A DNA stretch of 64,000 bases, taken from positions 2,141,001 to 2,205,000 of the forward strand of contig NZ_CP097253.1 in NCBI RefSeq assembly GCF_023380025.1, given 5' to 3'. The position numbers were made by a program, and so were the translations under genes. Below are positions 56,068 through 64,000 of this stretch, piece by piece (position 1 is the first letter of the stretch; every line of letters begins with the position of its first letter). This DNA is from Sphingomonas glaciei (GTDB taxonomy: Bacteria; Pseudomonadota; Alphaproteobacteria; Sphingomonadales; Sphingomonadaceae). Under the pieces are notes generated by a model. The model was not told where the DNA came from, made no database searches, and saw only the letters and a program-made list of their open reading frames with translations.

Positions 56068-57330
56068 TTACTGCCACTCCGCCGTCTCCACCCCGGCCAG
56101 CGCGTCGGGGTCGACCCGGCGGCGGATGAGGGCCCAGCGGTCGCCGTCGACCAGCACTTCGGCTGCCAGCGGACGGCTGTTGTAGCCGCTCGACAGCGTC
56201 GCGCCGTAGGCGCCAGCGGTGCGGAAGACGATCAGGTCGCCTGCCTCGACCCGGTCCATCTCACGGTCCATGGTGAAGGTGTCGCCGGTCTCGCACACCG
56301 GGCCGACCACGTTGACCACCTGGCTTACGCCCGACGGGCGCACCGCCTCGATCCGGTGATAGGCGTCGTAGAGAGCCGGGCGCATCAGGTCGTTCATGCC
56401 CGCGTCGACGATGAGCCACGGCGCGCGGACGCCGGGCTTCACCCGCACCACGCGGGTCAGCAGCACCCCGGCATTGCCGACGATCAGCCGCCCGGGCTCG
56501 AACAACAGGCGCGTGTTCCAGTCGGCAGTGACCCGCCGCACCATGTGGCCATAGGCTTCCGGGCTGGGCGGCTCGGGCTGGCCGGGGCCGTGGGGCACGC
56601 CAAGCCCGCCGCCCAGGTCGGCGATGCGGATGTCGCACCCGTCCTCGCGCAGCGCGGCAATCAACTCGCCAAGGCGCCGGAACGCCTGCTCCAATGGCTC
56701 AAGACTGACTAATTGGCTGCCGATGTGGACGGTGACGCCGTGCACCGCCAGGCCGGGCAGGCTCGCCGCCTCGCGGGTGAAGGTGAGCGCATCGCCCGCC
56801 GCGATCCCGAACTTGTTGTCGGCAGTGCCGGTGGTGATCTTGGCATGGGTGCCGGCGCTGACGTCGGGGTTGATCCGGAATCCCATCGGCGCCGCGCGGC
56901 CCTGCTCCGCCGCCACCGCCGACAGCGTGCGCGCTTCCTCCATGCTCTCAACGTTGAACTGAAGCAGGCCGCCGGCCAGCGCTTCGGCCATTTCCTCGGC
57001 GGTCTTGCCGACGCCGGAAAAGACGATCCGCTCGGGCGCGATACCGGCGGCGCGGGCGCGGCGATATTCGCCGATCGAGACCACGTCCGCGCCCAGTCCG
57101 GCCTTGCCCAGGCGTGCCAGCACATGGGCGTTGGGGTTAGCCTTGACCGCGTAGGCGACCAAAGGCTCGCCGCTGCCGGCACCGGCCACTGCCTGCTGCA
57201 TCACCGCCGCGTGGCGGTCCATGGTCGCGGAGGAATAGACATAGGTCGGCGTGCCGGCGGCAGCGGCTATCGCCTCCAGCGAGACGCCTTCACAGTGCAG
57301 CGCGCGGTCTACGAGGTGAAAATGGTCCAT
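56068..57330 (-). CDS. lysA: Diaminopimelate decarboxylase
   Basis: Last step of lysine synthesis: PLP-dependent decarboxylation of meso-diaminopimelate. 420 residues. K63 in YAVKANPNAHVLA is the PLP lysine; HIGSQL, LGGGLGVPHG, EPGRLIVGNAG and the active-site CETGDTF are present. It follows the deacetylase-like gene by 11 bases and precedes the small secreted protein gene by 11, within a run of seven minus-strand genes. The argH/lptM neighbours of other proteobacteria are absent. Confidence 0.95.
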   Translation of the reverse strand: MDHFHLVDRALHCEGVSLEAIAAAAGTPTYVYSSATMDRHAAVMQQAVAGAGSGEPLVAYAVKANPNAHVLARLGKAGLGADVVSIGEYRRARAAGIAPERIVFSGVGKTAEEMAEALAGGLLQFNVESMEEARTLSAVAAEQGRAAPMGFRINPDVSAGTHAKITTGTADNKFGIAAGDALTFTREAASLPGLAVHGVTVHIGSQLVSLEPLEQAFRRLGELIAALREDGCDIRIADLGGGLGVPHGPGQPEPPSPEAYGHMVRRVTADWNTRLLFEPGRLIVGNAGVLLTRVVRVKPGVRAPWLIVDAGMNDLMRPALYDAYHRIEAVRPSGVSQVVNVVGPVCETGDTFTMDREMDRVEAGDLIVFRTAGAYGATLSSGYNSRPLAAEVLVDGDRWALIRRRVDPDALAGVETAEWQ

Positions 57331-57341
57331 GGCGTCGTGGC

Positions 57342-58325
57342 CTAGAAGCCCGACAGGAAAGCGGCAACGTTGGCGCCCAGCGCGTCCACCGCATAGCCGC
57401 CTTCGAGCAGGACCAGCGTGGGGATGCCGAGCGCTGCGGCGCGGGCGGCCAGGTGGACGTAATCGCTGGTGCGGATGGCGAAATGGCTGATCGGATCGCC
57501 CTCGAACGTATCCGCGCCGAAGCTTACGACGAGCAGTTCGGGCGCATCCTCGGCCAGCCAGTCGCAGGCCCGCACGAGCGCCTCGTCATAAGCGGCAAAG
57601 GCGGTCCCGCGCGGAAGAGGCAGGTTGAGGATATTGCCGCCGCTCTCCGCTTCGGTCCCCCAGAAATAGGGATAGTCGGTCGCGGGATCGGCATGGAGCG
57701 AGGCGAAGCGGACGCCGTCGCGCCGGGCGACGATGTCCTGCGTCCCGTTGCCATGGTGATAGTCGAGGTCGAGGATGGCGGTCCGCTTGCCCGAGGTCAG
57801 CGCCGCGATCGCCGCCCAGTTGAAGTAGGAATAGCCGCCCATGTAATCGGGCCCGGCATGGTGGCCCGGCGGGCGGGTCAGGGCGAAGGCGTGCTCGCCC
57901 GCAATCGCCACGTCGAGCGCGGCGAGCATGGTGCCGGTCCCCGCCAGCAGCGCGTCCCACGTCCCGCCCATGATCGGCGCGCAGGTGTCATAGGAATGCT
58001 GGCCAAGCCGGGCATCGATCCGCTGCAGCTCGCGCGGGGCCCGGCGGACCGGAAAGGCATAGGGCAGCACGTCGCCGCTGCGCCCAGCCGCTAGCCACTC
58101 GGCATGCGCGGTGCGCAGCAGCTCAAGATAGTCGGGGGTGTGCGCCAGGCCGGCCGCCGCCAGCAGCTCGGCTTCGGAGCGCGCTGCCGGCGTCTCCACC
58201 GGCTCGATCGCCGCCAGCACCGAATCGACCCGCTCGACCACGTCTGCAGCGGGATGCAGCGCGCCGTTGAAGAACTCGCTCGAAGGCGCGTGGCCGCGCT
58301 GCGCCTCGTCCCAGAAGCAGCGCAT
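57342..58325 (-). CDS. Histone-deacetylase-family amidohydrolase, acetylpolyamine amidohydrolase-like
   Basis: Zinc deacetylase of 327 residues. Catalytic RPPGHHA has H155 and H156; the zinc ligands are D188 and H190 in LDLDYHHGNGTQDI and D272 in GADTFEGDP. GGYSYFNWAA and LLEGGY are the other family motifs. The opening MRCFWDEAQRGHAPSSEFF and GADTFEGDP resemble acetylpolyamine amidohydrolases, so N-acetylated polyamines or similar small amides are the probable substrates. It sits between a DUF885 gene (7-base gap) and lysA. Confidence 0.88.
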   Translation of the reverse strand: MRCFWDEAQRGHAPSSEFFNGALHPAADVVERVDSVLAAIEPVETPAARSEAELLAAAGLAHTPDYLELLRTAHAEWLAAGRSGDVLPYAFPVRRAPRELQRIDARLGQHSYDTCAPIMGGTWDALLAGTGTMLAALDVAIAGEHAFALTRPPGHHAGPDYMGGYSYFNWAAIAALTSGKRTAILDLDYHHGNGTQDIVARRDGVRFASLHADPATDYPYFWGTEAESGGNILNLPLPRGTAFAAYDEALVRACDWLAEDAPELLVVSFGADTFEGDPISHFAIRTSDYVHLAARAAALGIPTLVLLEGGYAVDALGANVAAFLSGF

Positions 58326-58332
58326 CTGCAGT

Positions 58333-59616
58333 TCAGCCCTTGAGGTCGCTGGGCAGCGTCGGCTCGCTCAGCAGTTGCTCCATCCGTTGCCAGCGCGCCT
58401 TGTCGTCGGAGAATCGGTCGACGTCGCGCGCCACCATGTCGCGGCCGATGGTGTAGTTGATGACGTAGGAGCGATATTGCTTGGTGAAGCTGACCGACTG
58501 CTTGGCGCGCGCTTCGCCGACCAGGCTGTATTTCTGGGTCAGCCGGACCGCTTCCGCCTCGTCGATCTGCCCGTCCAGGAACTGCTGGGAGATGGTGTTG
58601 CGGGCGGTGCCGAGATCGCGCAGGGCATCGAGCAGCTGGTCGTAGCGCCCGACCTCCGACCCATCGAGCCCGGCCAATGGAGCCAGCACTGCGGCCTCGT
58701 AACGCGCCTTGCGCTGACCCGGGAAAGCCAGGTCGATGCCGAAATTGGCCGACCCTTCGGAGATAATCGACTGCGGCGAAAACAGCGGCTGAACGGTGAA
58801 CTCCGCCCAGCCCTTGCCCTTGGCGAGCTTCTCTTCCTGCAGCACGTTCAGCACGTGGTGGCCGGGATAGCCCTCGTGGCAGCCAAGATCGATCGCCCGG
58901 CTGAGGCGGATCGGTAGGTCGGTGTTGATCTCGATCCGGCTGCGGTAATTGCCCTGGTAGTAATTATACCCCGACCAGCTCTTGCCGGTGACGAAAGCGA
59001 GGTCGAACTGCTCGGTCGAGGGCAGGGTGATGTGCTGGCTTGACGCGGTGCGGCAGGCGGCGATGGCATTGCGGAACACCGGCTCCAGCTTGTCGCGGCT
59101 GATGGTGAAGCGGTTCTGATAGGCCTCGACCCGGTCGGCGAGCGTGCCCTGGCCCGGGACCAGCGCCTCGATCCTGGCCAGGACCGGATCGTAGCTGGCG
59201 AGCGGCTTGATCTCGGGCCGCACCCCGAACAGGCCCTGCGCCTCGTCGGCGAACGACAGCTTCTCGCCCTGCAGCATGCGCAGACGGGTGGCCGCGGCGG
59301 TCAGCTGGGCGGAAAGAAAGGCGGCGCGGCGGGGCTCTTCGGCGCTCAGCGCCTGAACCCGGCTGCGCAGCTGGGCGACGCGGGTGGCGAGGGCCGGAAG
59401 ATCGCTCCGCGCAGCCAGCGCCTGGCCCTCGGTCTTGAGTGCCGGCTCACCGGTAAAAGCGTCGATATAGCCTTCCTCCTTCTCGCCGATCGCCATCTGC
59501 AGCACAACATAATCGCGGGCCAGGGCGGACAGGCTATCGCCCGCGCCGGGGGCGGTGGCGCAGGCCGCCAGGCTCAGCGAGGCGGCAAGAGTGGCGGCGC
59601 GTAGGGGTCGTTGCAT
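58333..59616 (-). CDS. DUF885 family lipoprotein, putative metallopeptidase (shorter form)
   Basis: Exported 427-residue protein with a lipobox signal (AATLAASLSLAACA). The zinc-type motif HEGYPGHH starts at H247, followed by SIISEGSANFGIDLAF, a probable third-ligand region. It is shorter than the DUF885 lipoprotein at 11250-13115 and only distantly similar to it. Its first 43 bases overlap the end of nhaA, an unusually long overlap, but the signal peptide lies right there and supports the start. Confidence 0.8.
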   Translation of the reverse strand: MQRPLRAATLAASLSLAACATAPGAGDSLSALARDYVVLQMAIGEKEEGYIDAFTGEPALKTEGQALAARSDLPALATRVAQLRSRVQALSAEEPRRAAFLSAQLTAAATRLRMLQGEKLSFADEAQGLFGVRPEIKPLASYDPVLARIEALVPGQGTLADRVEAYQNRFTISRDKLEPVFRNAIAACRTASSQHITLPSTEQFDLAFVTGKSWSGYNYYQGNYRSRIEINTDLPIRLSRAIDLGCHEGYPGHHVLNVLQEEKLAKGKGWAEFTVQPLFSPQSIISEGSANFGIDLAFPGQRKARYEAAVLAPLAGLDGSEVGRYDQLLDALRDLGTARNTISQQFLDGQIDEAEAVRLTQKYSLVGEARAKQSVSFTKQYRSYVINYTIGRDMVARDVDRFSDDKARWQRMEQLLSEPTLPSDLKG

Positions 59617-60800
59617 ACGGTCGGGTCCTCGTCGGCATCCTCGCCGAAAATCTCGGCGGCTTCGTCACGGTCACGCTCGGACTCGCCGATCGGCTTGGCC
59701 AGCGCAAGGACGATATAGCCGGCGATGCCCGACAGGACCGATCCCAGCAGCGTGCCGATCTTGGCCTCGTCGATCAGCACGCGGTCGGCAAAGGCGAGCT
59801 CGCCGATGAACAGGCTCATGGTGAAGCCGACCCCGCACAGCAGCGCGGCGCCATAGATGTGGGTCCAGCGCAGCACCTCGGGCTTGCGGGCGAGGCCGAT
59901 CCGGTCGGCGGCCCAGATCGCGCCGAAGACGCCCAGCTGCTTGCCGATGAACAGCCCCGCCGCGATCCCCAGCGGAAGCGGCAGAAAGACTTCGTCCAAA
60001 CCATCGATGGTGACGCCGGCACTTGCCAGTCCGAAGACGGGCACGATCCCGAACATCACCAGCGGGTGCAGCTTGTGCTCCAGTTTCTTGAGCGGCGAGA
60101 CCGCCTCGCCCCGGCCGAGTGGAATGGTCAGCGCGGCGATCACCCCGGCGATGGTGGCGTGGATGCCCGACTGGAACACCGCCAGCCACAGGAAGGGAAA
60201 CACCAGCAGGTAGGGCCACAGCCTGCGCACGCCGAACATGTTGAGCGCCGCCATCAGGCCGACCAGCAGCGCGCTGACCGCCAGTGCGGCCATGCTGATC
60301 TCGGCGGTGTAGAAGACCGCGATGATCGCGACCGCGCCGATGTCGTCGATGATCGCGATCGTCACCAGCAGCACCTTGATGCTGGCCGGGACGCGCGGCC
60401 CAAGCAGCGCCAGCAGGCCCAAGGCAAAGGCGATGTCGGTCGCGGCCGGGATCGCCCAGCCCGAGGACAGCGCTGGATCGAAACCGGTGACGAGCTTGTA
60501 GACCAGCGCCGGGACCGCCATCCCGAACGCCGCCGCGACCATCGGCAGGCGGCGCGCTTCGCTCGTTGCGAGCTCGCCGTCATACCATTCGCGCTTCACC
60601 TCCAGCCCGACCAGCAGGAAGAACAAGGCCATCAGCGCGTCGGCGATCCAATAGTGGACCGTCAGCGGGCCGACGTAGGTCTCGAGCAGCGCATGGTAGG
60701 ACGGACCGAGCGGGCTGTTGGCGATCAGCAGCGCAAGCGCCGCCGCCCCCATGAGAAGGAGGCCCGCGGTGCGCTCGCTGTTATGTGCAGGCCCTGCCAT
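59574..60800 (-). CDS. nhaA: Na+/H+ antiporter NhaA
   Basis: Inner-membrane sodium/proton antiporter of 408 residues with about twelve helices. The ion site is the DD pair in AIIDDIGAVAIIAV; PAATDIAFALGLLALLG is helix IV and LFFLLVGLEVKREW the family N-terminal signature. A long hydrophilic acidic tail (ESERDRDEAAEIFGEDADEDPT) ends the protein, and the coding end overlaps the following DUF885 gene by 43 bp. It lies 42 bases after osmC. Confidence 0.94.
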   Translation of the reverse strand: MAGPAHNSERTAGLLLMGAAALALLIANSPLGPSYHALLETYVGPLTVHYWIADALMALFFLLVGLEVKREWYDGELATSEARRLPMVAAAFGMAVPALVYKLVTGFDPALSSGWAIPAATDIAFALGLLALLGPRVPASIKVLLVTIAIIDDIGAVAIIAVFYTAEISMAALAVSALLVGLMAALNMFGVRRLWPYLLVFPFLWLAVFQSGIHATIAGVIAALTIPLGRGEAVSPLKKLEHKLHPLVMFGIVPVFGLASAGVTIDGLDEVFLPLPLGIAAGLFIGKQLGVFGAIWAADRIGLARKPEVLRWTHIYGAALLCGVGFTMSLFIGELAFADRVLIDEAKIGTLLGSVLSGIAGYIVLALAKPIGESERDRDEAAEIFGEDADEDPTVCNDPYAPPLLPPR

Positions 60801-60842
60801 GAGGCAAGGCCATGCACAGCTATTCCGGCCGGCGCAACCGCC

Positions 60843-61268
60843 TCAGCCGATCGTGACGTCCAGCGTCATCTCAGCGTTCAGCAGCTTGGAAATGGGGCAA
60901 TTCTGCTTGGCCTCCTCGGCCAGCCGCCGCAGTTCGGCTTCCTCGATCCCGGGCACACTGGCGTTGAGGCGGAGGTCCGAACGGCTGATTTTGAACCCGG
61001 CGCCATCCTGATCGAGCTTGACCCTCGCCTCGGTCTCCAGCGTGCCTTCGTTGTGCCCGGCGCCGGCGAGCGCGAAGCTCAGCGCCATGGTGAAGCAACT
61101 GGAGTGGGCGGCGGCGATCAGCTCCTCGGGATTGGTCCCGGGCTCGCCCTCGAAGCGGGTGTTGAAGCCGTAGCGGCTGTCCTGGAGCACGCCAGACTGG
61201 GTGGAGATCCACCCCTTGCCGGTCTTGCCCATGCCTTCGTATCGCGCGGTGGCGGTGCGGGTGATCAT
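60843..61268 (-). CDS. osmC: OsmC-family peroxiredoxin
   Basis: Organic hydroperoxide reductase, 141 residues, OsmC rather than Ohr type by length and pattern. The redox pair is C58 (HSSCFTMAL) and C124 (NCPISKLL); the catalytic Arg region RYGFNTRFEGEPGTNPEEL is present. The start codon lies inside one arm of a strong inverted repeat and the ribosome-binding site in its loop (see the separate entry). Upstream on the same strand is the M16 peptidase gene. Confidence 0.93.
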   Translation of the reverse strand: MITRTATARYEGMGKTGKGWISTQSGVLQDSRYGFNTRFEGEPGTNPEELIAAAHSSCFTMALSFALAGAGHNEGTLETEARVKLDQDGAGFKISRSDLRLNASVPGIEEAELRRLAEEAKQNCPISKLLNAEMTLDVTIG

Positions 61269-61303
61269 GCGGTTTTCCGTCCTTCTATGAAACTCGCATG
61301 ATC
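61263..61303 (-). promoter_or_regulatory. Start-codon hairpin (or operator) of osmC
   Basis: Reading the minus strand, GATCATGCG (61303-61295) and CGCATGATC (61271-61263) are perfect inverted copies around 23 bases. The second arm contains the osmC ATG (61268-61266); the loop contains the Shine-Dalgarno AGAAGGA. Inner bases GTTTC and GAAAAC allow the stem to continue with bulges. It may act as an RNA fold controlling initiation or as a DNA operator. Confidence 0.5.
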
Positions 61304-61337
61304 AAACCCCGAGCCGGCCCTCAGGTTGCGTCCGGCC

Positions 61338-64000
61338 TTAGCGAAGTCCCGGCTGGTCGAGCGACAGCTGCGGCAGCGGGATCACCGTTACCTCGCCGAA
61401 TCGCTTGCGCAGGGCGTCGGTGAATAGCTTGGCGTCGCCGACGATCACCGTGGTGGTGCCGGCCGGCGCCAGCAGTCCGCGCGCCGCTTCCCCGGCCTGC
61501 TCGGGCGTGACCGCCCGGACCGAGGTCATGTACCGCCCGATCTCGGCCGGATCGACGCCGTTCTGGACATAGCCCGCGACGATGTCGCCCAGCCCCTCGA
61601 CCGTCTCCAGCTGGCGCCCGAACCCGCCGGTGATGAACGCCTGGCGAGTGCCCATCTCGGCCGCCGGGATCGGCTCCGCGCCGAGCCGCTTCATCTCGTC
61701 GAGGATGATCCCCAGCACCTCGGGGGCCGAGGCATTCTTGGTCTGCACCGCGGCGACCACCGCGCCGGCCCGGCGGCCCGCTGACAGCCCGCTGTTGGCA
61801 CCGTAGGACAGCCCGCGCTTGATCCGGATTTCGCGGTTCAGACGCGCGCTATAGCCTCCGCCGAGCACCGCATTGGCGATCATCGCCTGATAGTAACGCG
61901 GATCGGCACGGGGGATGGTCTCCTTGGCCACCGCCACCGCCGCCTGGCTCGATCCCGGCATGTCGATCACGATCACCTTGCCCTTGAGCGGCGCCTCGCC
62001 CACCGCCGGGCGCGTCGCCGCGGCCGTCAGCGGGCTCGCCGCGCGCCACGATCCGAACGCCTGCTGGGCCAACTGCTTCGCCTGCGACGGGGACAGGTCG
62101 CCGCTCAGCACCAGCACGCTCTTGTCGGGGCGAAGCGACTGGGCGGCCGCGGCCACCACGTCGGGCCGGGCGATCGCCTTCAGCGATTCGGGCGTGCCCC
62201 CGGCGGGCGAGCCGTAGGCGCCATTGCCGAAGATCGCGCGGCCGGCGGCCAGCCGCGACAGCGCGCCCGGGTCCTGCAGCGCCAGCGCGGCTTCGTCGAT
62301 CGCCTGGCCGCGCGCCCGCTCGACTTCATCGGGGGCAAAGGCGGCGTTGGCTGCGACGTCGGCCATGATGCCCAGTGCCGCGGGCAGGTTGGCGCTGCGC
62401 ACCGTCAGGCTGAGGTCCAGGCCCTCGTTGGTGGCCCCAGCGCCGAGCCCTGCGCCCAGCGCCTCGACCGCCGCGGCGATCTGCTCCGCGCTGCGGGTCG
62501 CGGTGCCCTTGGTCAACAGGTTAGCGGCAAGCCGGTTGAGCCCGGCCTTGCCTTCGGGATCGGCAGTGCTTCCGCCCAGCGCAATCAGGCTGGCGCTGAC
62601 CAGCGGCAGGTTGGTGCGCGGCACGGTGATCACGGTCAGCCCGTTGGCCAGCCGCGCGGTGACCGGCTGCGGCACGTTGACCGCGACCGGTGCGGCGGGC
62701 TCGGGCGGGCGGATCCGCTCGGCCTCGCTGGCGGGCTGGACGATCTTGATCCCGGCCGGGGCGGAGAGCGGGGTGGTCACCACGCTCGGGGCCAGAGCGA
62801 TCCTGTCGCCGCTGCTCGCCGTCGCGCCGCTCGCGGCGGGCAGGTAGCGGATGGTGACCGCGGTATTGAGGTCGAGATACTTCTTCGCCACCCGCTGGAC
62901 GTCGGCGGGAGTGACCCGCGCCAGCGCGGCGAGGCGCTTGTCGGCGGCGCGGGGATCGCCCTCGATGATCACCCCGGTGGCGAGGAGGTCGCCCTTGCCC
63001 TCGACCGTCTCGCGTTCCTTGAGCGCGCTGGTCAGAAGCTCGTTGCGCGCTTCGGTCAGCTCGGCAGCGGTGACCGGCTCGCGCGCCATCCGCGACAGCT
63101 CGGCCCGCAGCGCGGTCTCGACCTCGGGCACGGCCTTGCCGCCCGCCAGGATCGCATAGGGAGCGAACAGGCCGGTGCCCTGCTTGTCGTCGATATAGAC
63201 CGCCGCATCGGTCGCCAGGCGGGTGCGGATCAGCGCCTTGTTGAGGCGGCTGCTCTCGCCGCTCGCGAGCACTGCCTGCAGCAGTTCCACCGCGGGCATG
63301 TCGGGCGATTTGGCGGGCGGCAGAAGGAAGCTCATCACCAGCGCCGGAAGCGGGGTGTTGGGCTCGGTCACCGTGTAGCTGCGCGCGGCGGTGCGGGCCG
63401 GCTCGACCATGGTCACGCGCGGAATCGCCCCGGCCGGACGCTTGATCGGCGCGAAATAGCTGTCGACCCAGCGGTTGAGGTCGGCGGGATCGAAATTGCC
63501 GCTGACCACCAGCACCGCATTGTCGGGCCGATAATAGGTCGCGTGAAAGGCGCGGACGTCGTCGATGGTCGCGGCGTCCAGCTCCTCGATGCTGCCGATG
63601 CCTGGCCGGGCATAGGGGTGCCGCTGGTAGCTGGTCATCGGAATATAATGCTGGAACAGCTTGCCATAGGGCCGCGCCAGGCCGGTCCGCAGCTCCTCCT
63701 TCACCACGTCGCGTTCGGGTTTGAAGTTGGCGTCGTCGACCACCAGGCTGCCCATCCGGTCGGCCTCGGCCCACAGCAGCCGCTGGAGGTGATTGGCCGG
63801 CACCGTCTCGTAATAATTGGTATAATCGTCCGCGGTGCTGGCGTTGTTGAACCCGCCGACGTCCTCGGTCATCCGGTCCATCTGTTCGGGCACCATGTTG
63901 CGGGTGGCCTTGAACATCAGATGCTCGAACAGGTGCGCGAAGCCTGACCGCCCGCGCGGATCGTCCTTGGAGCCGACATCGTACCACACCTGGACCGACA
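61338..64000 (-). CDS. M16 family zinc metallopeptidase (two-domain, N-terminus beyond the window)
   Basis: Pitrilysin/insulinase-type peptidase, at least 887 residues; the frame is open through the right edge. The active inverzincin motif HLFEH (in GFAHLFEHLMFKAT) lies about 20 residues from the edge and the downstream Glu is in TADDYTNYYETVP. Two M16 units are fused: an active one and, from about 61338 to 62680, an inactive partner (NGLTVITVPRTNLPLVSASLIALGG). This makes a periplasmic long-form M16 protein as in other sphingomonads. It ends 69 bases before osmC. Confidence 0.9.
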   Translation of the reverse strand, partial: SVQVWYDVGSKDDPRGRSGFAHLFEHLMFKATRNMVPEQMDRMTEDVGGFNNASTADDYTNYYETVPANHLQRLLWAEADRMGSLVVDDANFKPERDVVKEELRTGLARPYGKLFQHYIPMTSYQRHPYARPGIGSIEELDAATIDDVRAFHATYYRPDNAVLVVSGNFDPADLNRWVDSYFAPIKRPAGAIPRVTMVEPARTAARSYTVTEPNTPLPALVMSFLLPPAKSPDMPAVELLQAVLASGESSRLNKALIRTRLATDAAVYIDDKQGTGLFAPYAILAGGKAVPEVETALRAELSRMAREPVTAAELTEARNELLTSALKERETVEGKGDLLATGVIIEGDPRAADKRLAALARVTPADVQRVAKKYLDLNTAVTIRYLPAASGATASSGDRIALAPSVVTTPLSAPAGIKIVQPASEAERIRPPEPAAPVAVNVPQPVTARLANGLTVITVPRTNLPLVSASLIALGGSTADPEGKAGLNRLAANLLTKGTATRSAEQIAAAVEALGAGLGAGATNEGLDLSLTVRSANLPAALGIMADVAANAAFAPDEVERARGQAIDEAALALQDPGALSRLAAGRAIFGNGAYGSPAGGTPESLKAIARPDVVAAAAQSLRPDKSVLVLSGDLSPSQAKQLAQQAFGSWRAASPLTAAATRPAVGEAPLKGKVIVIDMPGSSQAAVAVAKETIPRADPRYYQAMIANAVLGGGYSARLNREIRIKRGLSYGANSGLSAGRRAGAVVAAVQTKNASAPEVLGIILDEMKRLGAEPIPAAEMGTRQAFITGGFGRQLETVEGLGDIVAGYVQNGVDPAEIGRYMTSVRAVTPEQAGEAARGLLAPAGTTTVIVGDAKLFTDALRKRFGEVTVIPLPQLSLDQPGLR

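Overview
The window is chromosomal DNA of a high-GC alphaproteobacterium, most likely a sphingomonad (Sphingomonas or a close relative). The markers are a UrcA-family protein, a PEPxxWA-type PEP-CTERM protein, a Suf operon led by an Rrf2 regulator, a large TonB-dependent receptor, a CarD regulator, the TauE/TIGR02186 pair, an NADP malic enzyme with a phosphotransacetylase tail, and intergenic repeats of the CTGAGCGAAGTCGAAG type. It is almost wall-to-wall genes, about 57 in all. No gap exceeds 300 bases. I saw no tRNA, rRNA, CRISPR array, prophage or insertion sequence.

Layout: 1-8277 holds a partial SUV3-like helicase, an M23 peptidase, a PEP-CTERM protein, a regulator joining an Lrp-type ligand domain to a LytTR domain, UrcA, a HerA-like ATPase and the TauE/TIGR02186 pair. 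8379-13115 holds gamma-glutamyltransferase, pyrD and a DUF885 lipoprotein. 13127-18958 is the suf operon (rrf2-sufB-small secreted protein-sufC-sufD-sufS-sufT-sufA), nearly every junction overlapping, with a clear promoter and palindromic operator. 18998-23853 has a small secreted protein, an MddA-like methyltransferase, thrS, a GNAT enzyme and infC with an apparent AUA start. 24075-26885 is a TonB-dependent receptor. 26958-37646 holds glnD/mutS, maeB, rsh (RelA/SpoT), an HxlR regulator and rpoZ.

37803-47981 holds a phospholipase-D-type phospholipid synthase, a PmtA-like methyltransferase, an MFS transporter, a CDC48-type AAA ATPase, an SDR, a DUF418 membrane protein, a cyclophilin, mgtE and a DUF1489 protein. 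47986-51465 has two GIN-domain (DUF2807) secreted proteins, carD and dinB. 51504-55465 has sucC, etfBA and a TonB-C-domain protein. 55538-64000 is a long minus-strand gene train: M16 peptidase (partial), osmC, nhaA, DUF885 lipoprotein, acetylpolyamine-amidohydrolase-like deacetylase, lysA and a small secreted protein.

Two habits stand out. Successive genes are often coupled through ATGA or GTGA overlaps with many GTG starts, and convergent genes often end in a shared 4-base overlap. Most of the content is ordinary core genome; I did not find a convincing new multi-gene system such as a defence island. The best leads are regulatory: the suf operator, the Lrp-RAM/LytTR fusion, the AUA start of infC, leader hairpins on osmC and urcA, and an unrecognised four-cysteine secreted protein embedded in the suf operon.
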